Of a stretch of 64,000 nucleotides of DNA, positions 18,201 through 26,894 are shown in pieces. The position numbers were made by a program, and so were the translations under genes. The notes beneath the pieces were generated by a model that searched no databases, had not been told where the DNA came from, and saw only the letters and a program-made list of their open reading frames with translations. Origin of the DNA: Halomarina oriensis (GTDB taxonomy: Archaea > Halobacteriota > Halobacteria > Halobacteriales > Haloarculaceae); the NCBI RefSeq assembly GCF_009791395.1, contig NZ_WSZK01000001.1:1-64000 (forward strand). Reading direction: 5' to 3'. Each line of letters opens with the position of its first letter. Positions within the stretch are counted from its first letter, which is position 1.

Positions 18201-18485
18201 TACCAGTCGGTGAACGCGGTGAAGGTCGAGGTGCCCAAGGCGGCGCTCGGCGACCTCTCGGGGACCGAACTCGTCCCGCTGGTGCTCGGCCAGGACGGCT
18301 ACAACACCGGTGGCATCCGTCCGGTGAACGCCGAGAACGGCGGCTACGTCTTTGGCGGTGGCCGTGACGACGACGCCAACCCGAACGTCGTCGACCTCGT
18401 GACGCCGGAGGGCGTCGACCAGGCCGACGCGCTGGCGTACACGGCGACGGAGCAGGCGACCATCCCGTACCTCCCGGTGGAGTAG
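15222..18485 (+). CDS. Tat-secreted GH15 glucoamylase/glucodextranase
   Basis: 1087 residues. The Tat signal SRRDALTLLGAGALGTAF is at 5-22. A glucodextranase-like N domain (about 35-310) is followed by the (alpha/alpha)6 GH15 domain (about 330-770), a Thr/Val-rich Ig-like linker, and a glucodextranase C-terminal-type beta domain (about 860-1087). Catalytic acid candidates are in ERWEE (Glu507/508); the base candidate is Glu716 in IPEQVWD. GH15 enzymes release beta-glucose from alpha-glucans. The N domain has a Lys/Gly-rich insert near 196-212 (KGGGKGKGEGNGKRSG), odd in an acidic protein. AT-rich promoter DNA lies at about 15186-15217. No membrane anchor is visible. Confidence 0.9.
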   Translation: MRELSRRDALTLLGAGALGTAFADSASAAPLPTGGIDATWTTGEQYGIGTVADHRSEDPSRVWFTLSEGALTGARFPRIDLMNLRTLDFLVTDGEGYAKRTHVVDRTAETTLDRTTVQSEDEALVFEQTTRETASERDWTLTVEYVADPDHDAVLADVRFEAGDGVEYDVYAVADLALSNSGRSDTATVRGSAPPSKGGGKGKGEGNGKRSGYVLTGRDTDANDDSAAFRAPDGSAYDTALALAARGGFDWATVDVVGGDALSSLLVDGTTATTYDEASGNVAMVGRLGSGSSLRETVGLGFAEGGDEEAASAEVQRALRRAFSAARARYTKTWRDYLADLDTPDAVAGDSELRAQYDTATMALKAADSKQFPGAGLASLSVPWGVGVTANEPSDYGYNFTWARDLYQAFSALLAAGDTESAREALAYIYEYQQDETGFVPQNTYVDGRTRWGGEQMDNISFPAIMAYRLREAGIGFEEGGYGYEHLKRSSDYVAANGPETGQERWEEESGLSPSTTAAEIAGLACAASIAADEGERADALVWLALADRWQRNTENWMATSTGDLADEQYYFRINDDRDPDDGAPRAMNNGGPTLDERNVADAGFLELVRLGVKPADDPVIRTSVDIVDDTIRVDTPNGPGWYRYNGDGYGEQDGSDNPAGAPWSLDNTGQGRLWPIFSGERAEYELLAGGGGSVAPDALLRSMQRFANSGRMIPEQVWDRPEPTAYNWRFGEGTGSATPLSWSMAQFVRLAHGIDAGEPVETPAFVRERYADGDLPEGPTLDVQFPPSVVGSKAVTVSGTTSGSEVVVSTGAETVEANVTDGAFSTEVAVADGETTVTVVASTGGDIAAAGTTVARSTVAYVDVGDPVAEFGDPEGDDAGPGGYTYPTNGVFVDGAFDLTSFGVYEDGDSYQFVTGLGTLTNPWGGNGLSLQTIQVYVRDPSASGGTTTARAGVNAQFTDPYQRRLVVEGFAQPVVEDASGSVVSRDVTVTGYQSVNAVKVEVPKAALGDLSGTELVPLVLGQDGYNTGGIRPVNAENGGYVFGGGRDDDANPNVVDLVTPEGVDQADALAYTATEQATIPYLPVE

Positions 18486-18554
18486 TCGCGCCGTCGGCCG
18501 GGACGGACCGACGAACCCACACCGTTTTCACCCATCCCGCGACAGTCCCGTGCA

Positions 18555-21203
18555 ATGACTGCGGAGGGTATCGTCGGGCAGTATCTCGCGCTCAAGGCGG
18601 AGACGGATGCGGACGTGCTGGCGATGCAGATGGGCGATTTCTACGAGTTCTTCCACGAGGACGCCGAACTGGTCGGCCGCGAGTTGGACCTCAAGGTCTC
18701 GGAGCGCTCCTCGGGGGGCGAAGCGTACAAGATGGCGGGCGTCCCGCTGGACGACCTGACGCCGTATCTGAGCGCGCTGGTCGAACGCGGCTACCGCGTG
18801 GCCGTCGCCGACCAGTACGAGACCGACGACGGCCACGCACGACGTATCGAGCGGGTCGTCACGCCCGGCACGCTCCTGGAGACGAGCGACGCCGACGCGC
18901 GATACCTCGCCAGCGTCGTCGCGGGCGACGGGAGCGACGAGTACGGCCTCGCGTTCGTCGACGTGACGACGGGGCGGTTCCACGTCACGGCCGTCGCGGA
19001 CCGGGCGGCGGTCCTCACCGAACTGTACCGCTTCGCACCGACCGAAATCGTCCCGGGCCCCGCCGTTCGCACGGACGACGAGTTGCTCAACACGGTCCGC
19101 GAGCGGACGGAGGCGACACTGACGCTGCACGCGACGGACGCGTTCGCGCCCGGTCGCGCCCGCCACACGCTCCGCGAGCAGTTCGGCGACGTCGAGGACG
19201 CACTGGCCCTCGACTCGACGCTCGCGGTGCAGGCCGCCGGTGGCGCACTCGACTACCTCGCGGAGACCGGGACGGGAGCGCTGGCGTCGGTGACGCGTCT
19301 CGGGACGTACACGCCCGACGACCACGTCGCCGTCGACGCGACCACCCAGCGCAACCTCGAACTCACCGAGACGATGACGGGTGCGGGCCGGTCGCTGTTC
19401 GAGACGGTCGACCACACCGAGACGAGCGCGGGTCGACGCTTGCTCAAACAGTGGCTCGGCCGCCCCCGCCGAGCGAGAGGAGAACTCGAACGCCGGCAGG
19501 CCTGTGTCGGCGCGTTCTGTGAGGCGGCGCTCGCCCGCGAGGAACTGCGCGAGACGCTCGCGGACGCCTACGACCTCGAACGCCTCGCCAGCAGGACGGT
19601 GTCGGGGAGTGCCGACGCGCACGGCCTGCTTCGAGTGAAGGAGACGCTCGCGCTGCTCGACCCGCTCGGGGACCTGCTCGACTCGACGCCGCGACTCGCG
19701 GACTCGCCCGTCGCCGACGTGCTCGACGGCGTCGACCGGGAGGCGGCGGCCGACCTCCACGCGACGCTCGACGAGTCACTCGCCGAGGACCCGCCGAACA
19801 CCGTCACGCAGGGTGGGCTGTTGCGACCCGCCTACGACGAGGAACTCGCGGACCTCGTCGCCCGTCACGAGGCGTGTCTGGAGTGGTTCGACACGCTCGC
19901 CGACCGCGAGAGCGAGGCGACGGGTATCGCACGGCTCTCCGTGGACCGCAACAAGACCGACGGCTACTACATCCAGGTGGCGAAGTCACAGGCCGACGCG
20001 GTGCCCGAACGCTACGAGGGCATCAAGACGCTGAAGAACTCGCAGCGATACGTCACCGACGAACTCCGCGAACGCGAACGCGAGGTCCTGCGTCTCGAAG
20101 AGCGACGCGGTGAACTGGAGTACGAACTGTTCGGCGAGTTGCGCGACGAGGTAGCCGCCCACGCCGAACTGCTCCAGGACGTGGGTCGGGTGCTCGCCGA
20201 ACTCGACACGCTGGCGAGTCTCGCCACCCACGCCGTCCGGAACGACTGGACCCGTCCGGACCTGGTCGAGTCGGGTCCGCTGCACGTCGAGGCGGGCCGC
20301 CACCCCGTCGTCGAGACCGACGTGAACTTCGTCCCCAACGACCTGCATCTGGACGCCGAGCGACGCTTCCTCATCGTCACCGGCCCGAACATGAGCGGGA
20401 AGTCGACGTACATGCGGCAGGCGGCGCTCGTCACCCTGCTCGCACAGGTCGGGAGCTTCGTCCCCGCGCGGGCGGCGACGGTGGGAGTGGTCGACGGTAT
20501 CTACACCCGCGTCGGGGCGCTCGACGAACTCGCACAGGGCCGCTCGACGTTCATGGTCGAGATGCAGGAGCTATCCAACATCCTCCACAGCGCCACCGAC
20601 GAGTCGCTCGTGATTCTCGACGAGGTCGGTCGCGGGACGGCGACGTACGACGGTATCTCCATCGCGTGGGCCGCCACGGAGTACCTGCACAACACGGTCG
20701 GCGCGAAGACGCTGTTCGCCACCCACTACCACGAACTGACGGGGCTGGCCGAGCACCTCCCGCGTGTGGCGAACGTCCACGTGAGTGTGGACGAGTCGGA
20801 CGGCGACGTGACGTTCCTGCGGACCGTCGAGGAGGGGGCGACGAACCGTTCCTACGGCGTCCACGTCGCGGACCTCGCCGGGGTTCCGGGTCCGGTCGTC
20901 GAGCGGGCGGGCGACGTACTGGACCGTCTGCGCGAGGAGAAGGCCATCGAGGCGAAGGGGGCGGAGTCGGGGGCTGGCGAGCCAGTACAGGCGGTGTTCG
21001 ACCTCGGGTCTGGGTCGTTCCAGGGGCCGGCCAGCGCGGACGGCGGGAGGGAGACGGCGGAGAACGACCCAGCCCCGGCGCTCGACCCCGAGACGGAGGC
21101 CGTCCTCTCGGAACTCCGTGGGATGGACCTCACCGCCACGTCGCCCATCGACCTCGTCTCGGCCGTCCAGGAGTGGCAGCGACGGCTGGACGACCACGAC
21201 TGA
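18555..21203 (+). CDS. mutS: DNA mismatch repair ATPase MutS
   Basis: 882 residues. Recognises mispairs and recruits MutL. The mismatch-wedge motif GDFYEFF (Phe-x-Glu) is near residue 25. The ATPase end has Walker A TGPNMSGKST, Walker B LVILDEVGRGTATYDG and FATHYHELTGL. A short acidic/Pro tail precedes a C-terminal helix. Full length for MutS1. A T-rich box (CCGTTTTCAC) is about 27 bases before the ATG. mutL follows 0.9 kb downstream with two small genes between, an arrangement that suggests co-regulation. Confidence 0.96.
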   Translation: MTAEGIVGQYLALKAETDADVLAMQMGDFYEFFHEDAELVGRELDLKVSERSSGGEAYKMAGVPLDDLTPYLSALVERGYRVAVADQYETDDGHARRIERVVTPGTLLETSDADARYLASVVAGDGSDEYGLAFVDVTTGRFHVTAVADRAAVLTELYRFAPTEIVPGPAVRTDDELLNTVRERTEATLTLHATDAFAPGRARHTLREQFGDVEDALALDSTLAVQAAGGALDYLAETGTGALASVTRLGTYTPDDHVAVDATTQRNLELTETMTGAGRSLFETVDHTETSAGRRLLKQWLGRPRRARGELERRQACVGAFCEAALAREELRETLADAYDLERLASRTVSGSADAHGLLRVKETLALLDPLGDLLDSTPRLADSPVADVLDGVDREAAADLHATLDESLAEDPPNTVTQGGLLRPAYDEELADLVARHEACLEWFDTLADRESEATGIARLSVDRNKTDGYYIQVAKSQADAVPERYEGIKTLKNSQRYVTDELREREREVLRLEERRGELEYELFGELRDEVAAHAELLQDVGRVLAELDTLASLATHAVRNDWTRPDLVESGPLHVEAGRHPVVETDVNFVPNDLHLDAERRFLIVTGPNMSGKSTYMRQAALVTLLAQVGSFVPARAATVGVVDGIYTRVGALDELAQGRSTFMVEMQELSNILHSATDESLVILDEVGRGTATYDGISIAWAATEYLHNTVGAKTLFATHYHELTGLAEHLPRVANVHVSVDESDGDVTFLRTVEEGATNRSYGVHVADLAGVPGPVVERAGDVLDRLREEKAIEAKGAESGAGEPVQAVFDLGSGSFQGPASADGGRETAENDPAPALDPETEAVLSELRGMDLTATSPIDLVSAVQEWQRRLDDHD

Positions 21204-21249
21204 CGTCCGGAGGGGAGGTTTTTGTCCCCGCGGGGAGACTGGTCGGCCG

Positions 21250-21552
21250 ATGATACTCCAGTACGCCATCATCCCCATCGACCCGGACAGCCGCGAGGAA
21301 GCCATCGAGGCGCTGACCGAACTCGGCGAGCAGTCCCGCGCCGAAGAAGGGGTCGTCGACTACCGCGTCACGACCGACGTGGACGACGAGAATACGGTCA
21401 GAATCATCGAGCAGTACGAGGACGAGGCGGGCGTCGAGGCCCACATGACCAGCGAGCACTTCGAGGCGTTCCAGGGGAACGTCGGGGAGTTCGCGGGCGG
21501 ACCGGTCGAACTCTACAAGTACGAGGTGTCGGACTCGACGCAGTTGATGTGA
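21250..21552 (+). CDS. Antibiotic-biosynthesis-monooxygenase (ABM) domain protein
   Basis: 100 residues forming one ABM-type dimeric alpha/beta barrel unit: MILQYAIIPIDPDSREEAIEAL, EEGVVDYRVTTDV, IIEQYEDEAGVEAHMTSEHF. Relatives oxidise quinols or small aromatics without a cofactor, or merely bind small molecules; the substrate is not predictable. The ATG at 21250 is preceded by GAGGTTTTTGTCC about 27 bases upstream, so it has its own promoter between mutS and the NUDIX gene. Confidence 0.75.
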   Translation: MILQYAIIPIDPDSREEAIEALTELGEQSRAEEGVVDYRVTTDVDDENTVRIIEQYEDEAGVEAHMTSEHFEAFQGNVGEFAGGPVELYKYEVSDSTQLM

Positions 21553-21701
21553 GGGCGGCCCGGCCGTCCCCGGTCGGAGGGTCACGGCGGCCGACCGCGT
21601 CAACGCCGGATTGATACGGCCTCGCACTGACGTGAGAGCATGATTTCCACGAGCCGAGGACGGACGGCCGTGCGTGCGGGCGGCCGACGGAGGGCTCGAC
21701 C

Positions 21702-22115
21702 GTGAGCGAGACGACGGAGACGCACTTCCTGTGCAACGTCACGCAGAAGGCCGTGACCGTCGGCCCGACGGGCGACGTGCTGCTCGTCCAGCACCCCAGA
21801 GGGACGTGGGTGGTTCCCGGCGGTCGTATCAACGACGGCGAGACGGCCGAGGACGCACTTCGCCGCGAGATGCACGAGGAGACGGGTCTCGACGTACGCG
21901 TCGAGCGACCCGTTCTCACCGCGACGGATCTCTGGCGCAACGACGACGGCGACCCGATGTTCACCGTCGTCTACCGCTGCCGGGCCGACGAGCGGTCGGT
22001 GACGCTCAACGAGGAACACGAGGACTACGTCTGGCTCACGCCGGCGGCGGCGGCCGAACAGGTCCGCGGCCAGCGCCTCGGTCTCGCCATCGAACGCGCG
22101 GTGAGCGGGCGATGA
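21702..22115 (+). CDS. NUDIX hydrolase
   Basis: 137 residues with a complete NUDIX box, GRINDGETAEDALRREMHEE followed by TGL, which binds Mg and cleaves nucleoside-diphosphate-linked compounds. Candidate substrates are oxidised nucleotides, ADP-ribose or nucleotide sugars. Translation starts at GTG (21702, MSETTETHFL). The stop overlaps the mutL start by 4 bases (ATGA). Pairing with mutL makes a sanitising role against damaged dNTPs attractive, but that is inference from position only. Confidence 0.88.
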   Translation: MSETTETHFLCNVTQKAVTVGPTGDVLLVQHPRGTWVVPGGRINDGETAEDALRREMHEETGLDVRVERPVLTATDLWRNDDGDPMFTVVYRCRADERSVTLNEEHEDYVWLTPAAAAEQVRGQRLGLAIERAVSGR

Positions 22116-24328
22116 GCGACGGCGGTGACGGTCCGACCGACGACGGAGCGACGGAGGACGCTCCGGACGGTTCCGACGCGCCCGAGATTCGGCAACTCGA
22201 CGCGACCACCGTCGAGCGCATCGCCGCCGGCGAGGTGGTCGAACGGCCGGCCTCCGTCGTCAAGGAACTCGTCGAGAACGCCATCGACGCCGACGCCTCC
22301 CGCGTTCGTGTCAGCGTCGAGAACGGCGGCGTCGACGGTATCCACGTCGAGGACGACGGCCACGGGATGGACGAGGCCGCGGCCACCCGTGCCGTCGAGA
22401 AACACACCACCTCGAAGATCCGCGACATCGACGACCTGGAGGCGGGCGTCAGCACGCTCGGCTTCCGTGGCGAGGCGCTCTACGCCATCGGCGCGGTGTC
22501 GCGGCTGACCATCACGACGAGACCCCGGTCGGGTGATCGGGGCACCGAGGTTCGCGTCGAGGGCGGTGAGACGACCCACGTCGGCCCCGCTGGCTGTCCC
22601 ACTGGGACGACCGTCGCCATCGAGGACCTGTTCTACAACGTCCCCGCCCGCCGGAAGTACCTCAAACAGCCGACCACCGAGACCGACCACGTCCAGCGGG
22701 TCGTGACGGGCTACGCCCTCGCCAACCCCGACGTCGCGGTCACCTTCGAGACCGACGGCCGCGAGCGGTTCGCCACGACCGGACTCGGTGACCTGCGCTC
22801 GGCGGTCATGGCGGTGTACGGCCGCGAGGTGGCGAGCGCGATGGAACCCGTCGAGGCCGACACCCCGGACGGTCCGCTCGACGCCGTCTCCGGTCTCGTC
22901 AGTCATCCCGAGACGACCCGCGCGAGTTCGGAGTACGTCGCCACGTTCGTCAACGGCCGGTGGGTGACCGCACGTGCGGTCCGCGAAGCGGTGGTGAACG
23001 CCTACGGCGGACAGCTCGCACCCGACCGCTACCCGTTCGCCGTCGTCTTCCTCGACGTGGACCCGTCGACCGTCGACGTCAACGTCCACCCGCGGAAACT
23101 GGAGGTTCGGTTCGCCGACGAGGCGGGCGTCCGCGAACAGGTCCGTGAGAGCGTGAAGCGGTCGTTGCTCGACGCGGGGCTGATTCGGAGTCGTGCCCCG
23201 CGGGGTCGCTCGGCCCCCGAGCAGACCGAAATCTCCCCCGAACGCGCCGACGAGGGGGACGAAACGGCCGACCGGTCGGGCTCGTCGACTCCTGACACCA
23301 CGGCCCCGCCCGGCGACACCGCGCCGACCGACGCGAGGGCCGACGACGAGACACGGCGGTCGGACGGACCGCTCGGCGCGGACCCCCGTGGCGTCCCCGA
23401 CACACCGACCACCCGGTCGGGTGGAGGGAGGGCCCGTCGTCGCCCCGCCGCGGGGGCCGGTCGTCGGGCGTCGTCGGACGCGTCGAACGCGTCGGGCGAG
23501 TCGCCGCCGGGTGTCGACGCCGATTCGTCCTCGTCGTCCGAGGACGGGAGCACGGCCGTCTCCGAGCGGGGCGACGACGAGCGGCGTGTCAGTCCGTCCC
23601 GAACCCCCTTCGCTTCCGGTGGAGACCGTGAGACGGGGCGCTCGTCGGACTCGGCCCGAAAGTTCCGGTCGCCGGTCGAGCAGACCCGACTCTCCGACCG
23701 TGACCCCGCCCCCGAGTACGACCGTCTCCCGCCGCTGCGCGTGCTCGGCCAGTACGACGAGACGTACCTCGTCGCCGAGTCCGACGACGGCCTCCTGCTC
23801 GTCGACCAGCACGCCGCCGACGAGCGCATCAACTACGAGCGCCTGCGTCGGGAGTTCGCCGACGGCGTGACGAGTCAGACGCTCGCCGAACCGGTCGAAC
23901 TCGAACTCACGGCGCGGGAAGCGACGCTGTTCGACCCCCACCGCGAGGCGCTCGCGGAACTCGGGTTCGACGTCGAACTCGTCGACGACCGAACCGTCGC
24001 CGTCCGGTCGGTGCCCGCCCTGCTCACGGGCCACGAGGGCCTCGTCCCGGACCTGCTGACGGCGTTCGTCGCGGGCGACGGCGCGTCGACGGTGGCCGAG
24101 GCGGCCGACGAACTGCTCGCGGACCTGGCGTGTTACCCCTCGATCACGGGCAACACGTCGCTCCGGGAGGGCACCGTCGTCGAGTTGCTGTCGGCGCTCG
24201 ACGACTGCGAGAACCCGTACGCCTGTCCCCACGGCCGGCCCACCGTCGTCGCGTTCGACCGCTCGGCTATCGAGGACCGCTTCGAGCGCGACTACCCCGG
24301 CCACGGCGGGCGGCGTGACGGCCTCTGA
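22112..24328 (+). CDS. mutL: DNA mismatch repair protein MutL
   Basis: 738 residues. The GHKL ATPase N-terminus shows IAAGEVVERPASVVKELVEN, DDGHGM and STLGFRGEAL. A long Ser/Arg/Asp/Pro-rich linker (about 350-540) is followed by the dimerisation/endonuclease domain with DQHAADERINYE, which fits the DQHA-x2-E-x4-E nicking motif, and CPHGRPT. It should therefore be a latent nicking MutL, as expected in organisms without MutH. The start codon lies inside the NUDIX stop. Cytosolic, acts with the MutS encoded at 18.6 kb. Confidence 0.95.
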   Translation: MSDGGDGPTDDGATEDAPDGSDAPEIRQLDATTVERIAAGEVVERPASVVKELVENAIDADASRVRVSVENGGVDGIHVEDDGHGMDEAAATRAVEKHTTSKIRDIDDLEAGVSTLGFRGEALYAIGAVSRLTITTRPRSGDRGTEVRVEGGETTHVGPAGCPTGTTVAIEDLFYNVPARRKYLKQPTTETDHVQRVVTGYALANPDVAVTFETDGRERFATTGLGDLRSAVMAVYGREVASAMEPVEADTPDGPLDAVSGLVSHPETTRASSEYVATFVNGRWVTARAVREAVVNAYGGQLAPDRYPFAVVFLDVDPSTVDVNVHPRKLEVRFADEAGVREQVRESVKRSLLDAGLIRSRAPRGRSAPEQTEISPERADEGDETADRSGSSTPDTTAPPGDTAPTDARADDETRRSDGPLGADPRGVPDTPTTRSGGGRARRRPAAGAGRRASSDASNASGESPPGVDADSSSSSEDGSTAVSERGDDERRVSPSRTPFASGGDRETGRSSDSARKFRSPVEQTRLSDRDPAPEYDRLPPLRVLGQYDETYLVAESDDGLLLVDQHAADERINYERLRREFADGVTSQTLAEPVELELTAREATLFDPHREALAELGFDVELVDDRTVAVRSVPALLTGHEGLVPDLLTAFVAGDGASTVAEAADELLADLACYPSITGNTSLREGTVVELLSALDDCENPYACPHGRPTVVAFDRSAIEDRFERDYPGHGGRRDGL

Positions 24329-24428
24329 CGGCGGCCGGGGTGGTCGAGCGCCGTACGGGGGGACGCTCCGTCGGTCGCCACACCGCCGCGGCGGAACGAC
24401 TTTCTCCCCCCACTCCCTTGCCGCGACT

Positions 24429-24485
24429 ATGATTCGTGTTTCCGACAGGTCGACCGACCGACCACACGAGGGGGCGGACGAGTGA
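24429..24485 (+). CDS. Possible 18-residue leader peptide ahead of the sugar kinase
   Basis: ATG at 24429 opens MIRVSDRSTDRPHEGADE and stops with a TGA that overlaps the GTG start of the sugar kinase (GTGA, 24482-24485). A T-rich box (ACTTTCTCC, 24399-24407) lies about 28 bases before this ATG, the usual distance for a haloarchaeal leaderless transcript. The mRNA would then begin at this ORF, and the kinase would be reached by re-initiation. Real translation is unproven. Confidence 0.4.
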   Translation: MIRVSDRSTDRPHEGADE

Positions 24486-25429
24486 CGCTCGTCACGTTCG
24501 GCGAGGCGTCGCTGTGGCTCGCCCCACCGACCGGCGACCGACTGTCGAGCGCCGACCGACTCCGGGTCCGCGTCGACGGCGTCGAGAGCAACGCGGCCGT
24601 CGCCGCCGCGGCGCTCGGCACGGACGCGGTGTGGCTCTCGAAACTGCCGGACTCGTCGCTGGGCCGGCGTGTCGCCGGCGCACTCCGTGGCTACGGCGTC
24701 GACGTGGACGTGACGTGGGCCCACGAGGGGCGACAGGGTGTCCGATTCTTCGAGCGCGGGAGCGGCCCCCGTCCGGACGGAGCGGTCGACGACGCGGCCG
24801 ACACCGCGGTGACGAGCGTCGACGCCGAGGACCTCGCCATCCGTCGCCTGAGCGGTGCGGCCGCGTTCTACACCTCGGCGGCGACGATGGCGCTGTCGGG
24901 TGACCTCGCCCGGACCTGCGCGACGCTGATGAAGACCGCCGCGAGCAACGACGTCCGGACGGCGTTCTCGCTGACCGACCGCGGCCGGTGGACCGAGGGG
25001 ATGGCCCGCGAGGCCGCCGACCGTGTGCTGCCGGACGTCAACGTGCTCGTGGCCCGCGAGGCCGACGCGGAACGACTCGTCGAGCGCCCCGACCAGACCG
25101 TCCGGGAGATGGCGCACTCGCTGGCCTCCCGCTACGACGTCGAGCGGGTCGCCATCACGCGCGGCGAGCGTGGAGCCATCGTCTGGGAGGCGTCGACGGT
25201 CCACGAACGGCGGGCCGTGGAGACGCCCGTCACCGACCCCAGCGGGTCACACGACGCGTTCGCCGGGGCGTTCCTCTCGCGGTCGCTCGATGGAGGTAGC
25301 GTCGCGGATGCGCTCGACTACGGCGTCGCCGGGGCGACGCTCGCCCGGACCGTCGCGGGACCGACGCTCACCGCCACCGACACGGAGTACCGGTCGGTCC
25401 TCGACGCGATGGACGCCGCGGAGCGCTGA
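24482..25429 (+). CDS. PfkB-family sugar kinase, KDG kinase-like
   Basis: 315 residues, ribokinase/PfkB fold. The N-terminus LVTFGEASLWLAPP and VESNAAVAAAALG resemble haloarchaeal 2-keto-3-deoxygluconate kinases. The anion-hole/catalytic motif reads DPSGSHDAFAGAF, where the family normally has D-T-x-G-A-G-D. The catalytic Asp is kept, but the Gly-Ala-Gly turn is Gly-Ser-His. It may be a paralogue with altered substrate or weak activity. The GTG start overlaps a short leader ORF. Confidence 0.78.
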   Translation: MTLVTFGEASLWLAPPTGDRLSSADRLRVRVDGVESNAAVAAAALGTDAVWLSKLPDSSLGRRVAGALRGYGVDVDVTWAHEGRQGVRFFERGSGPRPDGAVDDAADTAVTSVDAEDLAIRRLSGAAAFYTSAATMALSGDLARTCATLMKTAASNDVRTAFSLTDRGRWTEGMAREAADRVLPDVNVLVAREADAERLVERPDQTVREMAHSLASRYDVERVAITRGERGAIVWEASTVHERRAVETPVTDPSGSHDAFAGAFLSRSLDGGSVADALDYGVAGATLARTVAGPTLTATDTEYRSVLDAMDAAER

Positions 25430-25523
25430 GACGGCGGCTCTCGGCCACGATAGCCGACCGACCGAGACGATGGTAATCATGTGAGACGATACTGATTAGT
25501 AACCAAACTCCCCAGCCGAAAGT

Positions 25524-26759
25524 ATGCGAACCAAGTACGTCCTGTTGGTCGCCCTGTTGCTCCTCGTGTCGGTGGTCACTCCGGCCGCGGCTACCGCGCC
25601 ACAAGAGCAGGTGACGCTGACGGTGTCCGTCGTCGACCAGCACGGCACCGGCGTCGGTGGTGCGACGCTGACCGCGAGCTGGGACGGCGGTGACGCGACG
25701 GAGACGACCCGCTCGAACGGCCAGGCACTCATCGACGTTCCGCGCGGCGCGAGCGTCGCCCTCACCATCGAGGACGACGACTACGTCCGCAACCTCCCCA
25801 AGATGGTCCCCTCCGCGGAGGGGGGTGACGTGACCGTCGACGTGGCGAAGAAAGGCTCCGCGACGGTCCGCGTCGAGTCGGCCGGGGGCGAGGCGCTCTC
25901 GGACGCTCGCGTCATCGTCAGCCAGAACGGAACGACCATCACCCACGGCGAGACCAACGAGAACGGCGGGTTCAACGCCGCATCCCTCGAACAGGGGGGC
26001 TACGACCTCCGGGTCGTCAAACCCGGCTACTACGCCACCGAACAGTCGCTGACCGTCCGGTCGTCGTTCTCGCTCCAGCCGGTCACCATCGAGCAGGGCG
26101 AGGTGACCGCCCGTTTCGGCGTCGTCGACGACCACTTCGAGGAGCCTCGTGCGCTCGAAGCGGCGACCGTCAAGGTGGGGTCGCTCGGCCAGTTCAACAC
26201 CTCCGACGACGGCACGCGTGCGGTGAGCGTCCCCGTCAACACCGAGTTCGAGGTCCGGGTGTCGAAACCCGGCTACGAGACGGCCACCCGGACGGTCAGT
26301 ATCGGCGAGGAGGACGAGACGACGACGCTCGCCATCCAGCGCACGCCCGCGCTGTCGGTCGTCCCGGCGAACACGCAGGTCGTGGTCGACCAGACCGTCG
26401 AGGTGCAGGTCACCGACGAGTACGGTGACGCCGTCGCGGACGCGACCCTCCGGGTCGACGGCGAGGCCGTCGGCACGACCGACTCGCAGGGAACCGCCCG
26501 TCTCCCCATCGACAGCGCCGGCGACCACGACGTCACCGCGGTCAAGGGTGAGGTGACCGCCGACGCCATCGTCGTCGAGGGCGTCTCCGGTGCCCAGCAG
26601 GCACAGGACCCTGCCACCGCGACGGCGACGGCCGAACCCACCGGTATCGACGACCCGACCACGACCACCGAGTCCTCCGGAACGGGGCCCGGCTTCGGCG
26701 TCGTCCTCGCGCTTCTCGCGCTCCTCGGGACGGTCGGTCTCCTCACCCGCCGTCGCTGA
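25524..26759 (+). CDS. Secreted PGF-CTERM surface protein with carboxypeptidase-regulatory-like repeats
   Basis: 411 residues. A Sec signal peptide (MRTKYVLLVALLLLVSVVTP, cut near AAATA) is followed by several beta-sandwich repeats of the peptidase-regulatory/CNA-B kind, each with a G-A/V-x-V/L pattern and a G-Y turn (about 30-110, 110-190, 190-275, 280-355). A Thr/Ser/Pro-rich stretch then leads to GPGFGVVLALLALLGTVGLL and RRR. That tail is the PGF-CTERM signal that archaeosortase A replaces by a lipid anchor. It is probably an S-layer-associated structural protein. An AT-rich promoter lies at about 25486-25503. Confidence 0.85.
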   Translation: MRTKYVLLVALLLLVSVVTPAAATAPQEQVTLTVSVVDQHGTGVGGATLTASWDGGDATETTRSNGQALIDVPRGASVALTIEDDDYVRNLPKMVPSAEGGDVTVDVAKKGSATVRVESAGGEALSDARVIVSQNGTTITHGETNENGGFNAASLEQGGYDLRVVKPGYYATEQSLTVRSSFSLQPVTIEQGEVTARFGVVDDHFEEPRALEAATVKVGSLGQFNTSDDGTRAVSVPVNTEFEVRVSKPGYETATRTVSIGEEDETTTLAIQRTPALSVVPANTQVVVDQTVEVQVTDEYGDAVADATLRVDGEAVGTTDSQGTARLPIDSAGDHDVTAVKGEVTADAIVVEGVSGAQQAQDPATATATAEPTGIDDPTTTTESSGTGPGFGVVLALLALLGTVGLLTRRR

Positions 26760-26894
26760 CGGGGCACGGACTCCACGCCCCCCGCTCCTCCCCGTCGTGG
26801 CGCTCCACGTCGACCCCCGTGTCTCTATCTTTCACCGGACCACCGTCTGTCGAACAGAGGCGGCTTCTTGGTCCGGCCGTGTGTGTCGTGAGAT

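Noticed and set aside
22025-25204. Open frame of over 1000 codons on the minus strand opposite mutL and the sugar kinase
   Set aside because: It is the mirror of GC-rich genes on the plus strand, has no family features, and spans several unrelated genes. Long antisense frames are a normal by-product of GC-biased codon use.
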